Below are positions 12,164-21,769 of a stretch of 64,000 bases of DNA, piece by piece (position 1 is the stretch's first letter; every line of letters begins with the position of its first letter). This DNA comes from Morella rubra. Lineage: Eukaryota; Streptophyta; Magnoliopsida; Fagales; Myricaceae. The stretch spans positions 9,228,146 to 9,292,145 of the forward strand of contig CM025854.1 of NCBI GenBank assembly GCA_003952965.2. Reading direction: 5' to 3'. The notes beneath the pieces are model-generated. The model saw only the letters and a program-made list of their open reading frames with translations, did no database searches and was not told where the DNA came from. Made by a program: the position numbers and the translations under genes.

Positions 12164-12892
12164 TGATGTGAACCTCGCCAAGAATAACGAGACCCAACAA
12201 CGAAAGGGAACCCAAGATCGTTCTAGGACTGATTCGAATGGAAGACCTCGACCCGTTGTTTATGAAAACAAGAACCTCGGTATAAGGAAGACGCCACAAA
12301 CGGTGATGGAAATTCCGTTTGATAAGTCAAGTTGAACGCCACGGGAAATCCCGATAAGTTCGAGTAGTTCTTCAAAGAACCAAAGAGAATAATCCTCACA
12401 ATTTTGATTAATCAATGTCTGCCGAATTACAAAGCAAAGGCTCCTATTTAAAGGCTAAACGTTACAAGGAAAATAACCCTAACAAGGAAACCTAATTAAA
12501 CCCGAAATTAGCTAAGGAAATAAAGCCTAACACGCCTAAAACAAAACACACTAAAAAGGCAATAAAAGTTGGCGCCTACAAGAGCCAAGAAAGGAAACAA
12601 AATGGCGCCTAAAAAAAAGAACCAATAAGGAAAAAAAAAAAAAAGTGCGCCTAATTGAGGAATATTTCCAATTGAGCGCCTTAATAGAGATCCTTCTAGA
12701 ACTTGAATCAAATTGACAATCCTTTGTTGTTCACGTGGATCATGTTCAATGGGCCTCCATGAATTTGCTTGAGCCCATGCCTCTTGAATTAGACCGTTGA
12801 GTACATCTTTAAACTTCTTGGCTCGTGCCCTCGTAACCGGCCCAGTTGGGACTTGAACGAGATCCATCGAAACGGTGTCTTGATTTCCATCA
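12164..12892 (-). mobile_element. 5' LTR of the truncated gypsy element
   Basis: 729 bp, TGATGGAAATC ... GGTTCACATCA on the minus strand (TG...CA). A TATA-like TTTAAATAGGAG lies near 12444-12455. The first ~130 bp of U3 (12892-12760) are open and encode a GPVTRARAKKF-LNGLIQ segment typical of the extreme C-terminus of plant gypsy polyproteins, so in the complete element the pol frame ran into the 3' LTR. About 85-95% similar by eye to the solo LTR at 45385-46192. Confidence 0.85.
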
Positions 12893-13056
12893 ATGTATCT
12901 CATTTGTGTTGACGCTTAGTTTGCTGAACCCGTGGGAAAGTGTTTTCTTAATGCTTGAACGGTTGTTAATTAAGGGTTGTGTGCACGGAAGAATAACCCT
13001 GTAGACGGACTGTATTTCATTTGAAGTGTGCGGACAGATTGTTTTAGGTGTGCACG
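12893..13056. other. Inner-CACTA sequence between two insertions
   Basis: Begins with the right copy of the 30-bp repeat and continues with non-coding CACTA DNA up to the TSD (GCACG, 13052-13056) of the next solo LTR. Confidence 0.6.
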
Positions 13057-16000
13057 TGTTACGTCCCTCACGCTCGTATTAGTCTCTAAGCTCTATTTGT
13101 AGTAATAGAGATGCATTATGATGAGATTACGACACATCCTTATCTATAGGTCTCAAGATTGTGGTGATATCCTTGGAGTGTATAAAGATTACTACTTATA
13201 AAATTCAGCGGAAGACACAAGAAAGGAGATAAATTGAGAAAATGGAAGTCAAGCTCAAATAAAAAGACCGATATACTAAAAAGCAAGCAAAGCCATGATA
13301 TAAATAGGGAAACAGAACTCTAGAAAAACAAAAGAAAAAAACAAAAACAATCCAATAGTGGTTAGGGATTAGAGAGAACTCTAAGTCCTACAAAATCTAG
13401 GCTAGTACAGGTAAGCCTATATTAGAATCTCTAACCCTATTGTTCAAGCTTAATTACAAACATGCCACACTATGTAAGACAAAACATAAAACAATAGCAT
13501 TCTCAAGAGGAGTCTTCATCAGATGATACAGTGAGGTCTATCCAGTCAATGCCAGTGTGGTTCACTCCCACGAGGCCGTTCTCACGTGGAACTCCGATGG
13601 CAAATCCTTCGGGATAAGGTAGGGCTGGGAGTCTACAAGTACTTTTAGGTCATCAGATACTAATACACGAACATGAATGACCATTATATGGATGAAAAGC
13701 TCGTGGGTAATGAAGGAGTCAAACACCGCCATAATCTATCTAAGTGAAATAAATGTGGATAGGGAAATAGGTGAGTCTTAAGGACTTAGTAAGGGGGTAT
13801 AGGGGCATGTGATGACAACCATATAAATAGTACCTACATATTTGATAAACAATTCATAATTCAAAGATAATACCAGGCAATCATATGCAGTATGCATGCC
13901 ATGCTCATGTCTGTAAAAATCCTTTCCATTTCACTGTTTCACTCCAGAGGCAGGTTGTGCGTTCAATCTCCCTTGCACTTTAGGAAGTTCTAGGCATTTT
14001 ATTGCCTTAGGACAATGGATAAAGGCCCATCTGCCTTCTACCCTAGGCCATCCACTACCCAATAGTGATGGTTGCATTCTCCAGTGATCGGTACCGTCAT
14101 CCAGTAAACTGTAAAAACTTTTCATTGGTGCAATTGCCATGCAAATGCCTTGTCCTTTACATCATCGATGCAAATGCTATGCAAATGCCATAAACATAAC
14201 ATTGATGCATATTTTTATGAAAAAAATATGCCCTTACCTTTAATCATGTGCAATGAATTTACTTAATCTCACATGATAATTTCAATTTCATAATAAATCT
14301 TGTAAAAGACTTAGCTTTTTATTACATCCATGATTGTCAAGAAAACTTGATACTCTTATCACATCCATATCTTGTATTTATTTCCAAAATAAATACCATT
14401 AAACATATACTTAGCCAAACTAAAATCCTTAATCAAATCAGCAAGCAATTAGAGACTTATATTAAAAACTTCCATTATTTAAACACAAGCCAAATATCCA
14501 AATTCAATATTTCAAGTCCAATAAGGAATGAACTTGGGCTTGTTGACAAGCCAAACTCTTGACAAGATCAGTAGCTACGGAAAGCAATTAAGTTAGGCTT
14601 TTTGAGTCCAATAGGGACCTATCATTGGGCTCCACTTACATGACCTAGCAAAATTATAAGTATTTCATCCCATTTAAACAGTCTAAGTGATAGAAAACAA
14701 ATCTAATTCGTGTAGCTATAAAAAAGACCCATTTTAGTGCAAAAACCTAGTTTTTGACAATAACTTCAAATATTCATAATTTATTCATCCTAACTCCAAA
14801 TGACTCAAAATTTTAACAGAAGGTTCCTGATGGTATCTAGTCAAATCCCTCCAAACTTGAGGTCAATCCATGGTCGTTTATTATATAAGATAATTCACTA
14901 AGTGTACTATTATCACTAACGAAGTAAAACTTGACTAGGTTTGACCTAGTTATCCATATCTTTCATTTTCCACTTAAATCTTTGCATGAAACCTCTCCTA
15001 TGTGTTTCTAATACTTCTTAATCATTCATAAATCATGGGGGAAATGTCATTGTTCGCCCATAATATGCGTCAATTGCATTTGCGACCCCTTAACTTTCAA
15101 AACTGCGATTTACTTCCTTTAAGTATAAAACATTTGTAATGTTTGTCTACAGTCAAAATTTCTGTTAAACTTGACGGAATTTGACATTAAAATGACCGAA
15201 ATGCCCTCAAAGATAATTTTCAAAAATAAATAAATATTGGAGAAATAAATTAAAAAAATATATAAATTACTGAAATAGAGTTTCAATAGTTTTATTTAAA
15301 AAATATTACTTTTTTTAATATCATTTTTTATTTTAATGAATTTTTTAATATTTTTAGTAATTTTATCTTGGAGGGTTATTTTGGTCATTTTAATGTTGAA
15401 TTCCGTCAATTATAATGGAAATTTTAATTGTAGATGAACATTGCAAATGTTTCATACTTATAGGACATAAATCGCAGTTTTTAAAGTTATGAGGTGAGAA
15501 ATGCAATTGACGCAAACTTATGGGGCGAACAATGACATTTCCCCGAAATCATGCCATGCAAGGTAATTATACAAAATTCATCAATGGGGCTATATGATCT
15601 AAATTTAACAATACTTTCTATTTTTCAAAATCCTCTTGTATCTTACCATTATAATCTCTTATCTAGCTTATGAATAGCCTAATGAAAGGTTTTAGATCAC
15701 TACATATCACATTGCTAACCTAAAATCATCAAAATACCAACAATGTCATAACACATAAACTACCCTTAACTCTCTTGAACTTTCTTGGTTTTTTGATGAG
15801 CTTTATGGATTTTAAACCTACATAGAGCTTGCTGTTAGTATCAAAATCATCATGATAACTTCAAGGATTGCAAAGCTCAAGAGAACCTCAACCTTTACCA
15901 CTTTTCTCCAAAAAGTCCTCTTTTTTCTTCCTCCTATGCAATTTGGCCACTCTCCTCCTTCTTTCATCTTCTTTCTCCAGCTCTCTCTCACTCTCCCTCT

Positions 16001-16842
16001 CTCTAAGAATGGTTGGATGAGTTGTGTGAAGAAATCTTCCACAAAGCCTCCTATTTATACTACTCCTTGACCATAGTTTGTCTCTAGGGTTAGTTTAAAT
16101 ATGCTAGGGGTTAAATAGACCAAATGATCATGTCTACCACTAGGTTAGGGAGTCTAAGCAAGGCTAAGAGCTGAATTGGTGAAGTTGGGCAGCTGCAACT
16201 AAGATCTTGACAAGTTTTGCATGGTTTTAATGATTGGCAATCATTACACGCAAATCTATGGGATTTGACGGTTTTATGAGTCAAAGGAGGGTCAACATGG
16301 GCTATGGAGATAGGCTGGGCCGAATGGTGCATTTGGAGGTCCAATTCGAAGTGATTTCCAAGCCCAAAGTTATGAAATCCTATTTTCTAAGCCCAAAAAC
16401 CTATTTCTTGCAAAAATTCTTAAAAATAATCAATAGGGTGCACGGAAATCCTAGATTAGGTCCTATTGGCTTGGTAATTAAGGAAGTAATGCAAAACAAG
16501 CAAAAAGTTTGAAGAAAAAAGTAAGGTTTTATAAGAAATTAGGGCTAAAAACATGTAATAAGGGTATTTTAGTATTTTCAGCAATTAAATATATTATTTA
16601 AAAATTTCAAAGTACTGAAATGAGTAAAATATGTAATTAAGTAAAAGAGCTCACAAAAAGATAAGAATGAGGATATTTTTCTCATAATTTTTGGATATGT
16701 AAAACTATTTTTTTAGGGATTTTTCCCTATCTTTAAACTAATAAAATAATTAAATCCGAAAATAGTAATATAAATATTATTTATTATAATTAATAAAGAA
16801 AATTAGGATAAGTAATGATTCTTAGAGGGTTGGGGTATTGCA
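13057..16842 (-). mobile_element. Solo LTR, large Tekay-like family (copy A)
   Basis: Plus-strand limits TGTTACGTCCC ... GGGGTATTGCA. On the minus strand it starts TGCAATACCCCAACCC, the TGTAATACCCC-type start of Tekay-like LTRs. TSD GCACG (13052-13056) / GCATG (16843-16847), one transition apart. 3786 bp including a 507-bp MITE. No internal coding region adjoins either side, so it is a solo LTR. It aligns end to end with 43057-48439. The many short frames inside are not genes. Confidence 0.85.
15038..15544. mobile_element. MULE-type MITE with long terminal inverted repeats
   Basis: Ends GGGGAAATGTCATTGTTCGC and its complement, with inverted repeats of roughly 190 bp (shared internal blocks such as GCGTCAATTGCATTT, AACTGCGATTTA and GACGGAATT). 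TSD AAATCATG at 15030-15037 and 15546-15553. The sister LTR 43057-48439 has no such insertion at the matching site near 47130-47150, which confirms both the insertion and its limits. Confidence 0.85.
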
Positions 16843-17392
16843 GCATGTCTTATCAACCAAATCGTGCGGATGGCCTTGTTACCGTTCGAACCCTTTATTA
16901 CGTATTTGAATTAATTTAATTAAAAATTTAAAAATAATACAAATAGAAAGATATTCAATACTCATAATAATAATAAAATTTCTACAAATATATAATCATT
17001 ATAAGTAATTAAAATTCATAATCGATAAGTACTGATCAATTAGGAAAATACATAATCTACCCAAATTTTTGTTTGTGTGTCGTATGAGATGTCAGCTGTC
17101 TGATGTGCTCCATCATCTGCTCATGCATTTGTTATTCCATTAGTTGCATCCTTCGTTCTTGCTGTTTTGCTAGATTCCGTTGCTGCTTTGCATCATCTTC
17201 TGATGCTCTTCTTCTTTCTTCCGTTGCTAGTCCTCCATCATCTGTTGATGCCCTCGCATTGTCTGCTCCATTTCTGACTGCTTGACCAGAAGCTCTTCAT
17301 ATTCCATTTGTCTAGCCCTCATCTCTTCTATTTCTAATCTGCCTCCTCCAATCTTCAGGATAAATCAACGGACGATACGCAGACGATGATCC
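16843..17392 (-). pseudogene. CACTA TNPA-like gene, 3' exon with coiled-coil tail
   Basis: On the minus strand from 17392 to about 17050 the sequence encodes a Glu/Gln/Met-rich helical tail (RARQMEYEELLVKQSEMEQT, then repeated HQQMM and QRKKEE) with stops and frame changes. It continues the YVRGLSHS exon found on the other side of the solo LTR 17393-18669. The remaining 16848-17050 is AT-rich and non-coding. Confidence 0.5.
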
Positions 17393-18669
17393 TGTAAGTC
17401 CAAGGAATAAGGCAACCCAAGAGGGGTGAATTGGGTTTCAAAGATTTTTCAAAACTCACCTTTTAGAAAGTTTTGCTAGCTACAAGTCCCACAAAGATAA
17501 ACAATTGCAATAAAAGATTAAACATAAGAATATATATTGCAACTCAAATATGGAAATAAAACTTAAAACTAGAAACTAGTAACACAATATAAGGAGATAA
17601 GGAAAAGAAGCAAACACAAGATTTTTAGGTGGTTCGGCAAACCCGCCTACATCCACCCCTCAAGCTTCTTTACCGAGCCTTGAGGTTTCTCCACTATGCT
17701 CCCTTCAACCAAGGGAAAGGTTTCCTTACATTTGAGCTTGAGAAACACCTCTTCAACCTTCAAGAATGAGTTTGAGAACAAACCTCTCTAAACTCGTTCT
17801 TTTGATGAACAACCCTCACCAAAAGGAAACAAGAGAATCACTCTCTTTGAAGTGTATAGGGATGAACAAAAATGCCCACTAAAACTCCCTTGATGGAGTA
17901 AATGTTACAATGAAAATTTCTATCTCTTAACACAATACAAGGATGTGAAAGTGTTGATTATGTGTGAATGATGTTTGAACAAGGATTGAAAGGTTTTAGA
18001 TCACTCTTAGCCTTTAAATGATTTTGTTGTTCAGTAACTTTTAAAAGGCGTGGGGATGGCTTTATATAGGCCTCATAAGAAAAATAGCCGTTGGGAGTTG
18101 ATCTGTCAAAAATTCACGACGAGCCGGTCGACCGCTGCAGGTTTACGTTACCCAACGGTCATAATGTCAAAGGTCAAAACGACTCTTTTCTTTCATTTTT
18201 AAAATGAATCGGTCGACCGTTATACCAAGCGTCGAATACCGGTCGATCGCTTCACCAGCCGGTCGACCTCCTCAACTTAAGCACATGATCCGATTGTTTT
18301 AAACATTGATTTTGACCAACTTAAAATACCCAATTTTAAAGACTAACTTCCCATAAGTATATAAAAGGTTTGAGATTTTAATTGGGATAATTTGAAGCCA
18401 TTAAAAATATATTTAATCTTCAAAACAAGAGGTAAAATGGTTTATGCAAGTTTTGAAGAAATATGCAAGTGTGTGGTTCAAATCCTTGTTAAAAATGAAG
18501 ACTTAGAGTTACAAAAGTTACCCTAGCAACTTGAGTCTTCGCTTTAAGAGCACTTCCATTAAAGGGGATGTTGCTTGATCGCTTCGTGCTCATTTGGATC
18601 CGCTTTGCTTCATATCTCAATTACTTCTATTGTTATCATTAAAACATTGATTGTGACTAAAAGCCAACA
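17393..18669 (-). mobile_element. Solo LTR with perfect 5-bp TSD (GTCGAC family)
   Basis: Plus-strand limits TGTAAGTCCAAGG ... ACTAAAAGCCAACA, 1277 bp. TSD GATCC at 17388-17392 and GATCC at 18670-18674. On the minus strand it starts TGTTGGCTTTTAG; a TATA box (CCTATATAAA) is near 18061-18070. Shares the CAACCCAAGAGGGG-TGAATTG block with the LTRs at 3298, 3738 and 43543. It splits the CACTA gene. Confidence 0.88.
18127..18267 (-). promoter_or_regulatory. Array of CCGGTCGACCG palindromes upstream of the LTR TATA box
   Basis: Exact GTCGAC cores at 18127, 18212 and 18262, in a CCGGTCGACC context, with a degenerate CCGGTCGATCG at 18240. They lie 60-200 bp upstream (minus strand) of the TATA box near 18061-18070, as in the other LTRs. 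Confidence 0.5.
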
Positions 18670-19536
18670 GATCCAACAGACTGTGCTGAATGACTTAAAC
18701 CTCGCACGTAACCATTTTCGTCCCCAATACCTCAACGAAAATCTCCAATTTTGTGTATGGCTTTCCCTCTCACTTGTGCTGCAACTGTAATGCCTCCATT
18801 TTTTCCTACAAAATTAGAAAAGAAGATAAAGTTAGCACATATGAAATATAAAGATAACAAATGCATCATTAAATCTAACGTTATACTTACAAAATTTTCT
18901 TGTGCATCTTCTAATGTCCACATGCCATCCTTATTAGTATGCGTTTTTTTATACAACAATGCAGGATTAATCTGATCAGATTCTGGATTTTTCTGTATAC
19001 CAAAATATCCAACGTGCATATTAAAATACCTAAGTCATTTATTTAAGTAATATTTCTAAAAAAATACAAATTTATTATTACTAACAACACTTTCGCGCGT
19101 TGGAAGGACCTCACTCCCGATGTGTGTACAATCTTCAGCTTAGCTCTATTCTCTTGTTGATTGCACTCCTCCTCTGCATTTTATATTTATAGTTGTTACG
19201 ACAATTAATAATAAACTAAAATAAACGTTCTGGATGGAATACAAATTTTTAACCTGAAATTCCACGCTTGCGAATAAATCATAACACGAGTCCATTCGTC
19301 CTTGTTCATCTTAGGATATGGGTGCTGTAACGCCTCTTCTCAGGTCAGTCATAATCTAGTTGGAAGTCATCCTTAACATATATCTGAAATGGGACATGCT
19401 GTTGAACGAGTGCACCAATATGACTTGAGAGCATTGAGGATGCCTCATCATCACCGCACATATATCCATTAGGGATATGGACAGTCAACTTTCTTCCAGT
19501 ACGAGCCTTGATTAATGCAATCCCGTGTGTACTACC
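18670..19536 (-). pseudogene. CACTA TNPA-like (Ptta/En/Spm transposase-associated) gene, central exons
   Basis: Minus-strand pieces in order: THGIALIKARTGRKLTVHIP at about 19530-19470, continuing with SSMLSSHIGALVQQHVPFQI; NKDEWTRVMIYSQAWNF near 19300-19252; RAKLKIVHTSGVRSFQRAKV near 19150-19090; INPALLYKKTHTNKDGMW near 18970-18910; and GDENGYVRGLSHSAQS near 18725-18680. These match the order of the conserved domain in plant En/Spm accessory proteins (RGI-L-KL--GKL-V-IPEG, HT-GSKSFAR, KTHTRKDG, YVRGLG). Introns and stops intervene. The right end joins 20913 across the solo LTR 19537-20912. Confidence 0.7.
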
Positions 19537-20912
19537 TGATGTGTTGTCGCAAATAACCAAAAATAAAACCTATACTCCTAAAAAATATGTGTAGTGGTGC
19601 AGGTAAGGATCGTTCCCACGGAGAGTATCTAGCCTAGTTTTGTGCTGCGTGAACAAGGATGGGGGGGGGGGGGTTTGAGTATAATGAAAACAGTTTAAAA
19701 AAAAACAACTAAGGAACAATTCAAATTAAAGTATCAAAATCAATCAAAATAACAAACCGTAGTCTAAGTCAACATGCACCATTGGAATTTTACAACTGAT
19801 CATCGATGCAAGCATATATCAATTCACACTTTGAATATTCACCACTGGAACTATTTTCCTATCTCTCCTTAGTCCCAGTTAATTAGAAAACAAGCGATCT
19901 AATTAACCTGTCTACTAAACAACCCAAGCACAAGCGATTGCATTTAATTTAGTCGATCATTCTTCCTAAGATCTAATAATTTCTGATGCAATAAATCATT
20001 AAATCTTAGTTGCTTCACAAATTAGAGGGAACAAACAATTACGGATTTGATATCTAACCTAGCATTAGATTGCAACAAATAATAAACGAGTAGGCCTCCT
20101 AGTCATTAAACTAACAAATCATGAAAATAGGCACAGAAGAACATCTGATACTCAAAGCATAAATTGAAAAATAACAACAAATTAGATCTCGTAGCCTTAT
20201 TGATTTCGAGGCTTCTATTTCCCTTCGACTAATTATAAAAGTTTAGCCATACAGGGCCATGATGAAAACATGAAGGAGAAGTTAGAGAAGAAGGGAGAGA
20301 GAGAACATGTGAGATGTATGAAAAAATCCCCTACTCCCCTTTACATGTTCATTATAAGTATTAGAAGCCTACAAAATCTCCTAAGGATATTCTAAATATT
20401 ATAACAATATCCAAATCTGACTAATTAAGGAAAATATTAAAAATAAAATAAAGTCTTAATATAACTAGGAAAGTGTTGACTTTATTTGGAATTTTCGTGC
20501 ACCATATCTGGAAACTTATGAAAATAAACCGTGTCAGATCCGTGTATTAGAATTGCAGGCTAAGGAACATTCTAGAACATCAACACTACAAGTGTAGTAA
20601 CTTCAAGCCTGATTTCATCCTTTATGTAAATAGTATCTCTCAAAATGCAAAACATGAAAGTTCTAGAGATGTCTCTTGGCGTTCCATAGCAGCTTGAATC
20701 ATCTCAATTGGAGCTTGGATGAGAGAGTTATGCTAAGATTCTGAGGTGACGTCGAAACTCTCCAAAATCGCCCAATTAACTTCGTTTTGCATTTAATGCC
20801 TCCATTTGCATCCTGAATCAAAATATAAGAATAATGAGTATATTTAGGCACCAAATAAGTACAAAATACTAAACATTAAGGGAGAAAAATATGACATTTT
20901 GCATTCTCATCA
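19537..20912 (-). mobile_element. Solo LTR with perfect 5-bp TSD (third family)
   Basis: Plus-strand limits TGATGTGTTGTCGC ... GCATTCTCATCA, 1376 bp. TSD CTACC at 19532-19536 and CTACC at 20913-20917. On the minus strand it begins TGATGAGAATGCAAAATG. It contains a 14-G run near 19660. No gag/pol adjoins it. The coding frame of the CACTA gene continues from one side to the other, with HRKG on the right joined to STHGIAL on the left. Confidence 0.88.
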
Positions 20913-21194
20913 CTACCCTTTCTGTGCTTGATCCTCGGATGTCGCTACAAATGAAGAATAATAAATTTAAAAATCAATTAGCATAGAAATTTAAAAGTCA
21001 TAATATTTTATCAAAATCGACGGGGTAAAATACTTACAAGCACAACTACTTTGGGTGCCTATGGGACTGGCTATGGCAGTAAGCAGTAATTCGTAGCAAT
21101 CTCTAAGTGAAGGACCCGACACTGCTAGTGTACCTAGAGTACTCTCAGCTCGAACTGATAAATCGCACCGAAGACATTTTCCTCTTGCTGGCAT
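20913..21194 (-). pseudogene. CACTA TNPA-like gene, 5' exons
   Basis: ATG at 21194 opens MPARGKCLRCDLSVRAEST and runs to a donor-like GCTT|GTAAGT near 21035. An acceptor TTTGTAG precedes CGACATCCGAGG near 20950, whose frame leads into the RKG-STHGIAL segment. The first exon has no family match that I recognise. Probable N-terminus of the TNPA-like protein that binds subterminal repeats in autonomous relatives. Confidence 0.45.
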
Positions 21195-21650
21195 GACGTT
21201 GTTCTGTGACCAAATAAATCAATATTAGTGAAAAAAACACAATGAATTATGTTACTCAAAATGAATATAAAATACAAATGCAAAGTAAATTGAAACAATA
21301 AGGTTACTTTAGTCCTTGGACGTACGTGACAAATTTATGATTATTCTAATCATCACTCAGTTATGAAAATTTGTATTTTGTCACCCAAATAATTGTTCGA
21401 ACTTTGCCTTTGTCTGTTAGGACAAAAATTAACTTTGTGACGACACTTATCGTCACTCATTTGCAATGAGCTAGATTTCGTCATGCCACAGATACGTTTG
21501 AACGAATTTTGGACCTGTCCGGATGGTATGATGTTCTTGGATGATTTTGGGTGATGAAATTAATGTTTTGTTAGGAAAAAGCCACTTTAGGTGACAAATT
21601 TTGGTTTGACACCCAAAATTTTGTCACCTAAGATCTAATTTCTTATAGTG
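21195..21650. promoter_or_regulatory. CACTA right subterminal region
   Basis: Contains scattered GTTCGAAC / GTTTGAACG motifs and the paired GGTGACAAATTTTGG / TTTTGTCACCTAAG repeats next to the terminus. It would also hold the promoter of the minus-strand TNPA-like gene. Confidence 0.5.
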
Positions 21651-21745
21651 TGATTTAGCATCAGATGTCCAAGGTTAATGGAGGTTCTAATGATTAAGCA
21701 GTACATCACAAACATGTCCAAGAATGTGAGGTATTCAAATTTGCC
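21651..21745 (-). pseudogene. Displaced upstream half of the retrotransposon gene split by the inner CACTA
   Basis: On the minus strand this short open stretch (EYLTFLDMFVMYCLIIRTSI, then NLGHLMLNH) ends exactly at the CACTA insertion point. With one TGA copy of the TSD left out, it runs in frame into the MKAASEKK-like start at 7626 and on into the MPYGMLSSHIF segment. Order and motifs fit the PF20167-type domain. Further upstream (from about 21760) stops appear and the sequence changes to CACTA-like DNA. Confidence 0.65.
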
Positions 21746-21769
21746 AGTTTTTTAAAACTAAGGACAGGT

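Larger units (their letters stand above)
8091..12892 (-). mobile_element. Truncated Ty3/gypsy retrotransposon (minus strand)
   Basis: Order on the minus strand: 5' LTR (12892-12164), tRNA-iMet-type primer site, about 740-bp leader, gag, protease, RT and RNase H. It then stops abruptly at about 8091 inside the RNase H/integrase linker. Integrase and the 3' LTR are absent. The first base of the LTR abuts ATGTA (12893-12897). The same LTR occurs as a solo copy at 45385-46192. The RT/RNase H sequence resembles plant chromovirus-type gypsy elements, but without integrase and chromodomain the lineage stays open. Confidence 0.85.
7627..21650 (-). mobile_element. Inner CACTA (En/Spm) element with perfect 3-bp TSD, heavily nested
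   Basis: The left terminus is CACTACAAGAAAATCCACTT at 7627. The right terminus is AATTTCTTATAGTG ending at 21650, whose complement is CACTATAAGAAATT. Subterminal motifs match in inverted orientation (TTTTGTCACCCAAAGG left; TTTTGGTTTGACACCC and TTTTGTCACCTAAG right). The 3-bp TSD is TGA at 7624-7626 and TGA at 21651-21653. Removing the four LTR-type insertions leaves roughly 2.8 kb, encoding only a TNPA-like gene on the minus strand (17050-21194). No TNPD transposase is present, so it was probably moved in trans by an autonomous relative. Confidence 0.88.

Noticed and set aside
12508..12903. 131-codon ORF resembling a host gene
   Set aside because: It is the pol C-terminal tail encoded in the gypsy LTR, followed by a hydrophobic translation of non-coding LTR.
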